Below, piece by piece: positions 13,399 to 17,030 of a DNA stretch of 17,030 nt. Source of the stretch: Bacteroidota bacterium (GTDB taxonomy: Bacteria > Bacteroidota > Bacteroidia > Flavobacteriales > Flavobacteriaceae). The position numbers and the translations under genes were made by a program. The DNA is taken from assembly GCA_023437485.1 (NCBI GenBank), contig JAEZGB010000133.1, positions 1 through 17,030 on the forward strand. Direction: 5' to 3'. Each line of letters begins with the position of its first letter. The first letter of the stretch is position 1. The notes under the pieces are model-generated. The model had not been told where the DNA came from. It saw only the letters and a list, made by a program, of their open reading frames with translations, and did no database searches.

Positions 13399-14592
13399 AT
13401 GGATATACACGAGTACCAGGGAAAAGAGATTCTTGCCGGCTATGGCGTTAAGGTTCAACGCGGTTACGTTGCCAACAACCCACAGGAGGCGGTTGCCGCC
13501 GCGAAGAAACTGACTGCCGAAACCGGAACCGGATGGCACGTAATCAAAGCACAGGTTCACGCGGGCGGACGCGGCAAAGGAGGCGGAGTGAAGCTTGCCA
13601 AGAACATTCAGCAGGTTGAAGAACTCGCTGAGCAGATCATCGGCATGCAACTGATTACCCCTCAAACCTCGGCCGAAGGCAAGAAGGTCCACAAAGTGCT
13701 CGTTGCCGAAGACGTTTACTATCCCGGCGAAAGCCAGCCCGAGGAGTTTTACATGTCGGTTTTGCTCAACAGGGGCAAGGGTCGCAACATGATCATGTAT
13801 TCAACCGAAGGCGGAATGGATATTGAGGAGGTTGCCGAGAAAACTCCTCACCTGATCTTTACCGAGGAAATCGAGCCATCGGTAGGGTTGCAGGCTTTCC
13901 AGGCACGCCGCATCGCCTTTAACCTTGGCCTTAGCGGAAACGCGTTCAAGGAGATGGTACAGTTTGTCACCGCGCTTTATAACGCTTATGTGGGGTCGGA
14001 CGCCACGATGTTTGAAATCAATCCCGTCCTTAAAACTTCGGATAATAAAATTATTGCAGTTGATGCCAAAGTCAATCTCGATGACAACGCTCTTTACCGC
14101 CAGGCCAAATATGCTGAAATGCGCGACATCCGCGAAGAGAACCCAATTGAGGTTGAAGCCAAGGCTGCCGGCCTGAACTACGTGGATCTTGACGGATCGG
14201 TTGGTTGCATGGTAAACGGTGCCGGGCTTGCGATGGCAACGATGGACCTGATCAAGTACGCAGGTTACGAGCCCGCCAACTTTTTGGATGTGGGCGGAAC
14301 CGCCGATGCCAAGCGTGTTGAACTCGCCTTCCGCATCATCCTGAAAGACCCTAACGTAAAAGCGATCCTGATCAATATTTTTGGAGGAATCGTTCGTTGT
14401 GACCGTGTGGCGCAGGGTGTCATCGACGCCTACAAAAACATGGGCGACAGCATCAAGGTTCCAATCATCGTTCGCCTTCAGGGAACCAACGCCGAACTGG
14501 CCAAGGAGATGATTGACAACTCCGGAATGCCAATCCTGTCGGCGGTTCAGTTCCAGGAAGCGGCTGATCGCGTTAAGGAAGCACTGAATTAA
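13399..14592 (+). CDS. sucC: Succinate--CoA ligase (ADP-forming) subunit beta
   Basis: This 397-residue protein starts MDIHEYQGKEIL, the invariant opening of SucC. The ATP-grasp nucleotide loop VHAGGRGKGGG is at 53-63. Asn208 (EINPV) and Asp222 (AVDAK) correspond to the Mg-binding Asn199 and Asp213 of the 388-residue E. coli protein. The C-terminal half has GLAMATMD, the FLDVGGTAD stretch and IFGGIVRCD, as in the CoA-ligase fold. With SucD it converts succinyl-CoA, ADP and phosphate to succinate, CoA and ATP in the TCA cycle. No sucD follows: a terminator lies 24 nt after the stop, so the alpha subunit must be encoded elsewhere, a split arrangement I believe is common in flavobacteria. Confidence 0.97.
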   Translation: MDIHEYQGKEILAGYGVKVQRGYVANNPQEAVAAAKKLTAETGTGWHVIKAQVHAGGRGKGGGVKLAKNIQQVEELAEQIIGMQLITPQTSAEGKKVHKVLVAEDVYYPGESQPEEFYMSVLLNRGKGRNMIMYSTEGGMDIEEVAEKTPHLIFTEEIEPSVGLQAFQARRIAFNLGLSGNAFKEMVQFVTALYNAYVGSDATMFEINPVLKTSDNKIIAVDAKVNLDDNALYRQAKYAEMRDIREENPIEVEAKAAGLNYVDLDGSVGCMVNGAGLAMATMDLIKYAGYEPANFLDVGGTADAKRVELAFRIILKDPNVKAILINIFGGIVRCDRVAQGVIDAYKNMGDSIKVPIIVRLQGTNAELAKEMIDNSGMPILSAVQFQEAADRVKEALN

Positions 14593-14615
14593 TTAATAAT
14601 TAATAATTAATAATT
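14590..14615. repeat. TAATTAA heptamer tandem repeat overlapping the sucC stop
   Basis: TAATTAA occurs three times in a row, then TAATTGA, starting with the sucC stop codon itself. Each unit begins with TAA and the 7-nt period places stops in all three frames. It abuts the terminator stem at 14617. It may simply be AT-rich slippage sequence. Confidence 0.8.
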
Positions 14616-14616
14616 G

Positions 14617-14643
14617 AAAAGCCCCGGGAAATTCGGGGCTTTT
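14617..14643. terminator. Strong bidirectional intrinsic terminator
   Basis: AAAAGCCCCG (14617-14626) pairs perfectly with CGGGGCTTTT (14634-14643) around a 7-nt loop. The stem is flanked by A-tracts on one side and T-tracts on the other, so it can stop sucC on the plus strand and the VOC gene, which ends at 14661, on the minus strand. Confidence 0.9.
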
Positions 14644-14660
14644 GATTTTCATTAATCTTG

Positions 14661-15110
14661 TTACTTCTGCATTTTGGCTGGATCGTCATAATTTACCATC
14701 CATTGAATGCCGAACTTGTCGGTGAGCATCCCAAAGTACGCGCCCCAGAAAGTATCGTTCATGGGCATGGTCTTTTTTCCGCCGTTTGACAGGCCATCGT
14801 AAATGCGGTCGGCATCCTCACGGCTGTCAACATTGACTGACATCGCAATGTTGTTCCCGGCGGTATATTTCCCGTCGCTGTAAAATTCATCAGAGGTGTC
14901 GCTTCCCATTAGCATCGTGTTTCCGATTGCGAGGCAAACATGCATGATTTTATTGCCAAATTCGGGGCTCATTTCAGCCTGCCCCTCGCTGGGTGGCATG
15001 TCTTTGAAACGCCCGACATAAGGGAATTCGCCGCCAAAAATAGATTTGTAAAAATTAAAGGCCTCCTCGCAATTGCCATCGAAGGTCAGATAAGGATTGA
15101 TTGATGCCAT
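14661..15110 (-). CDS. VOC family protein (PhnB-like glyoxalase/bleomycin-resistance fold)
   Basis: The 149-residue cytoplasmic protein opens with INPYLTFDGNCEEAFNFYKSIF-type sequence, the standard start of PhnB-like VOC proteins. It continues with HVCLAIGNTMLMGSD and ends WGAYFGMLTDKFGIQWMVNY, also diagnostic. The fold is a pair of beta-alpha-beta-beta-beta units. Members of this subgroup are mostly uncharacterised; no substrate can be given, and the metal-binding set of true glyoxalase I is not obvious. It starts 15 nt after the DUF1456 gene on the same strand, so the two are probably co-transcribed. Confidence 0.9.
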   Translation of the reverse strand: MASINPYLTFDGNCEEAFNFYKSIFGGEFPYVGRFKDMPPSEGQAEMSPEFGNKIMHVCLAIGNTMLMGSDTSDEFYSDGKYTAGNNIAMSVNVDSREDADRIYDGLSNGGKKTMPMNDTFWGAYFGMLTDKFGIQWMVNYDDPAKMQK

Positions 15111-15125
15111 ATTCTGGTGTATTGG

Positions 15126-15572
15126 TTACTTCTTTTTACCGTTGTTAAAGCGCACTTTTTCCACAATTGGAGTTGGCTTTTCCTTCCTGGCCGATGGCTT
15201 CGCGGTCTTGCCTGATGTTCCTGCCTTGCCCGCCGGTTTTTTATTGGCTTTCTTTTCTCCCGTAGCCGCAAATTTTGTATTGATCGCTTTGGGAAAGGGC
15301 TTGGTGGCTGCAGCCTTATTGGCGGCAATGATCTCGGCCGGATTTTTAGGATCTTCCTTTGTTCCACGCAAATGGATTACCAGTCCGTTTAAAAAGTTGC
15401 GCAGCACCTGATCACCGCACTCCATATAATTGCTGTGTTTCTCATCGCGAAAGAACGCGCTTAACTCGGCTTTCGAAATCCTGAAATCCACCAATTTCAT
15501 GATTTCGATAATTTGGTCATCACGGAGCATGAGCGCCACGCGAAGTTTTTTGAATATGTCGTTATTGTTCAT
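15126..15572 (-). CDS. DUF1456 (YehS-like) family protein with Lys/Ala/Pro-rich basic tail
   Basis: Residues 1-72 are a DUF1456 domain: NNNDIFKKLRVALML, then a run ending DFRISKAELSAFFRDEKH, then YMECGDQVLRNFLNGLVIH. E. coli YehS has two copies of this domain; this protein has one, most like the second. Residues 73-148 form a low-complexity tail with roughly 20 lysines in 76 residues plus Ala, Pro, Gly and Thr (GEKKANKKPAGKAG, SGKTAKPSARKEKP) and end GKKK. This composition resembles histone H1-like tails and suggests nucleic-acid or membrane binding, which is inference. The family's biochemical role is unknown. The gene lies between the heptamer array and the VOC gene on the same strand. No clear -7 box was seen upstream. 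Confidence 0.9.
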   Translation of the reverse strand: MNNNDIFKKLRVALMLRDDQIIEIMKLVDFRISKAELSAFFRDEKHSNYMECGDQVLRNFLNGLVIHLRGTKEDPKNPAEIIAANKAAATKPFPKAINTKFAATGEKKANKKPAGKAGTSGKTAKPSARKEKPTPIVEKVRFNNGKKK

Positions 15573-15652
15573 TGCTATCAGCTTTCAGCGGTCAGGAATC
15601 AGTTGCATCAATTGACCGGAAGTTTGTACTTTTAATTTGGCCTCGTAACCAC

Positions 15653-15743
15653 TTTCCTCTTTCCTCTTTCGTCTTTCGTCTTTCGTCTTTCGTCTTTCGT
15701 CTTTCGTCTTTCTTCTTTCTTCTTTCTTCTTTCTTCTCTCGTC
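15653..15743. repeat. Heptanucleotide tandem array, 13 units
   Basis: Thirteen 7-nt units run without a break: TTTCCTC twice, TTTCGTC six times, TTTCTTC four times and a final TCTCGTC. The plus strand is almost pure pyrimidine (the only purine is the G of TTTCGTC). The last unit overlaps the TGA of the minus-strand esterase gene, whose stop occupies 15742-15744. On the mRNA strand of the flanking genes the array is purine-rich and lies in the 169-nt gap between the esterase and DUF1456 genes. Blocks of identical units indicate recent slippage. Confidence 0.92.
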
Positions 15744-16509
15744 AGAACAACCAAAGATACGCCTTTGCAAAAGATGTGGCCCAAAGTTTTTCATTGTGCT
15801 TCCCGCCCGGGACGACGGTGAACTGTAAGTCATCCTTTTTCATCTTCGGATCCAGGATTTTGATCAGCTTTTCTGAATCGGGCACCATGCCCTTGCTTTC
15901 CGAATCTCCGACAAGGATGTAAGTTTTTGTGCGGATGCGTTTGGCGGATTCTGCCAATTTAAAAATATCGTCGGTAAACCACAGGGACGGCGAGAAGATA
16001 AGCGCTTTTCCAAATTTGTCGGGATGTTCAAGGACGGCGTAAAGTGAAATCAATGCTCCCAGGGAACTCCCGCCGATTGCGGTATTGCGCCGGCCGCACT
16101 TTGTCCTGAAATCGCTCTCAACCCTGGGCATGAGTTCTTTGATCAAAAAGTCCAAATATTGTTTTCCCTTCCCGCCACCGTGCTCCGTATTGGCAAACGG
16201 CGTCAATTCGTCGATTCGCCGGGAATCACCGTGATCAATTCCCACTACTATAACTTGTGCATCCAGGCTGTCGAGAGTTTCGTCAACGCGCCATTCACCC
16301 GCAAACGAGGTTTTGGCATCAAATAGATTTTGCGCATCGTGCATATAAAGCACCGGGTAGCGCTTTCGGGATTCGTCATAATTTTCCGGCAGGTGTATCC
16401 GGATCGATCGTTCGCCTATAAAATCTGACTTCATTTTAAAAATCCTGTCCTGGGCCGAGGCAATCACGGGGGAAAGGAGCAGTAGAGTTGTAATTGTCGT
16501 TAATTTCAT
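15742..16509 (-). CDS. Secreted alpha/beta-hydrolase, putative esterase family (esterase D/Fes-like)
   Basis: The 255-residue precursor has a signal peptide (MKLTTITTLLLLSPVIASAQ, cleavage near residue 19). It carries the putative-esterase family features: a YPVLYMHDAQNLFD strand and oxyanion-region loop (51-64), a nucleophile elbow GSSLG (147-151) with Ser149, an acid candidate in GDSES (201-205), and a late His in GGKHNEKLW (236-243). Relatives include enterochelin esterases, feruloyl or acetyl-xylan esterases and S-formylglutathione hydrolase; the substrate cannot be chosen from sequence alone. Export points to a periplasmic or surface role. The length is complete for a single-domain member. 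Its stop codon overlaps the heptamer array. Divergent from the TerB-like gene. Confidence 0.92.
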   Translation of the reverse strand: MKLTTITTLLLLSPVIASAQDRIFKMKSDFIGERSIRIHLPENYDESRKRYPVLYMHDAQNLFDAKTSFAGEWRVDETLDSLDAQVIVVGIDHGDSRRIDELTPFANTEHGGGKGKQYLDFLIKELMPRVESDFRTKCGRRNTAIGGSSLGALISLYAVLEHPDKFGKALIFSPSLWFTDDIFKLAESAKRIRTKTYILVGDSESKGMVPDSEKLIKILDPKMKKDDLQFTVVPGGKHNEKLWATSFAKAYLWLF

Positions 16510-16528
16510 ACGCCGAAATTTTGAGTGC

Positions 16529-16560
16529 TAAAGGTAGATAAGCCAGTGCATTTATCTCAA
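16529..16560 (-). promoter_or_regulatory. Promoter candidate for the esterase gene
   Basis: On the minus strand, TTG (16558-16560) lies 21 nt upstream of TACCTTTA (16529-16536), which matches TAnnTTTG at all but the last base. It sits 19 nt before the esterase ATG. The spacing fits the Bacteroidota -33/-7 pattern. Confidence 0.4.
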
Positions 16561-16584
16561 TTATTTAAACCGCGGACAATAATT

Positions 16585-16615
16585 TTTGTTCCGAGGCCTA
16601 AAAACAATATTTTAG
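16585..16615 (+). promoter_or_regulatory. Promoter candidate for the TerB-like gene
   Basis: TTTG (16585-16588) is followed after 19 nt by TATTTTAG (16608-16615), a one-mismatch version of TAnnTTTG. The ATG at 16631 is 15 nt further on. It shares the 121-nt divergent region with the esterase promoter. Confidence 0.42.
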
Positions 16616-16630
16616 CAAAAAAGGATAGTG

Positions 16631-17030
16631 ATGAACACCTATGATGAAAAACTGAGCCTGCTATCGGAAATGATCGAATTTGCCAAAGTGGACGGCGAGC
16701 TGCATGATAGGGAACTGGAATTCCTGGCACTTGTCGCGCAAGAGCTGCAGATTGAAAAGCCCGTATTTATCCAGCTTTTCAGGCAGCAGTCGGATATCCA
16801 TGTCATTAAATCCGAAACCCAGCGCATCCACCAGTTCTACCGTCTGGCCCTGCTAATGCACTGCGACGGGAAACTGCACAAACGCGAAAACATATCCATA
16901 AAGCAACTCGGAATCAACATGGGCCTGAGCCCAGCGGCGATGAACAAGGTTCTTGATTTGATGAAAGCCTCACCGACAGGAATGGTTGATGGAGAGGAGA
17001 TTGTGAGGGTGTTTAGGGAGCAACATAATT
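16631..17030 (+). CDS. TerB-like family protein, 3' end cut by window
   Basis: The frame is open from the ATG at 16631 to the window end (133 codons plus one base). It is all helical and made of two similar halves, each with an acidic DG motif after a helix: FAKVDGELHDRE (18-28) and LMHCDGKLHKRE (75-86). This is the pattern of TerB/DjlA-N-like domains, which have a metal-binding-type Asp. The last residues, FREQHN followed by a T, suggest that only the stop codon is missing. Similar cytoplasmic proteins of about 135-140 residues occur widely in Flavobacteriia; their function is unknown, and a tellurite link should not be assumed from the fold. Expressed divergently from the esterase. Confidence 0.72.
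   Translation, partial: MNTYDEKLSLLSEMIEFAKVDGELHDRELEFLALVAQELQIEKPVFIQLFRQQSDIHVIKSETQRIHQFYRLALLMHCDGKLHKRENISIKQLGINMGLSPAAMNKVLDLMKASPTGMVDGEEIVRVFREQHN

Noticed and set aside
15572..15922. Plus- and minus-strand frames across the heptamer array giving seven-residue peptide repeats
   Set aside because: A 7-nt repeat without stops stays open in every frame and translates into seven-residue repeats. The frames overlap the esterase gene and have no start signals.

Overview
The window reads as a Bacteroidota chromosome, most likely a flavobacterium of moderate to fairly high GC. This rests on a giant secreted protein with a type IX secretion system (T9SS) type B sorting domain, a PorP/SprF-family partner and an OmpA-type lipid- or peptidoglycan-associated partner. 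It also rests on signal peptides ending in AQ, starts without Shine-Dalgarno sequences, TAnnTTTG-type -7 boxes and a flavobacterial set of housekeeping neighbours. No mobile element, CRISPR array, tRNA or rRNA was seen.

Layout. (1) 1-1047, plus strand: the 3' part of an FMN-dependent nitronate monooxygenase-type oxidoreductase, then a small secreted protein of unknown function 4 nt later. (2) 1048-1252: a gene-free leader holding a foldable RNA (1153-1239): a 12-bp closing helix, an inner hairpin and a start-proximal hairpin, ending 13 nt before the next start codon. (3) 1253-11748, plus strand: a three-gene T9SS surface module. A 2555-residue cysteine-paired adhesin built of about 28 beta-sandwich-like modules is followed after 1 nt by a PorP/SprF protein and after 10 nt by a TPR-PD40-OmpA protein. 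The likely scheme is that the adhesin is exported by T9SS, the SprF-like protein acts as its dedicated outer-membrane partner, and the OmpA protein ties the complex to peptidoglycan. (4) 11839-13257, minus strand: a Tat-exported PhoA-family alkaline phosphatase, diverging from (5) sucC at 13399-14592, which ends at a strong bidirectional terminator. (6) 14661-16509, minus strand: a VOC-fold protein, a single-domain DUF1456 protein with a histone-H1-like basic tail, a 13-copy heptanucleotide array, and a secreted alpha/beta-hydrolase esterase. (7) 16631-17030, plus strand: a TerB-like protein cut by the window end (probably only the stop codon is missing).

The most noteworthy points are the structured leader of the adhesin operon, the regular modular and cysteine architecture of the adhesin, the heptamer array with homogenised sub-blocks, and the DUF1456-plus-basic-tail protein. 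Everything was read by eye. Family assignments come from recognised motifs and gene order, not from searches.
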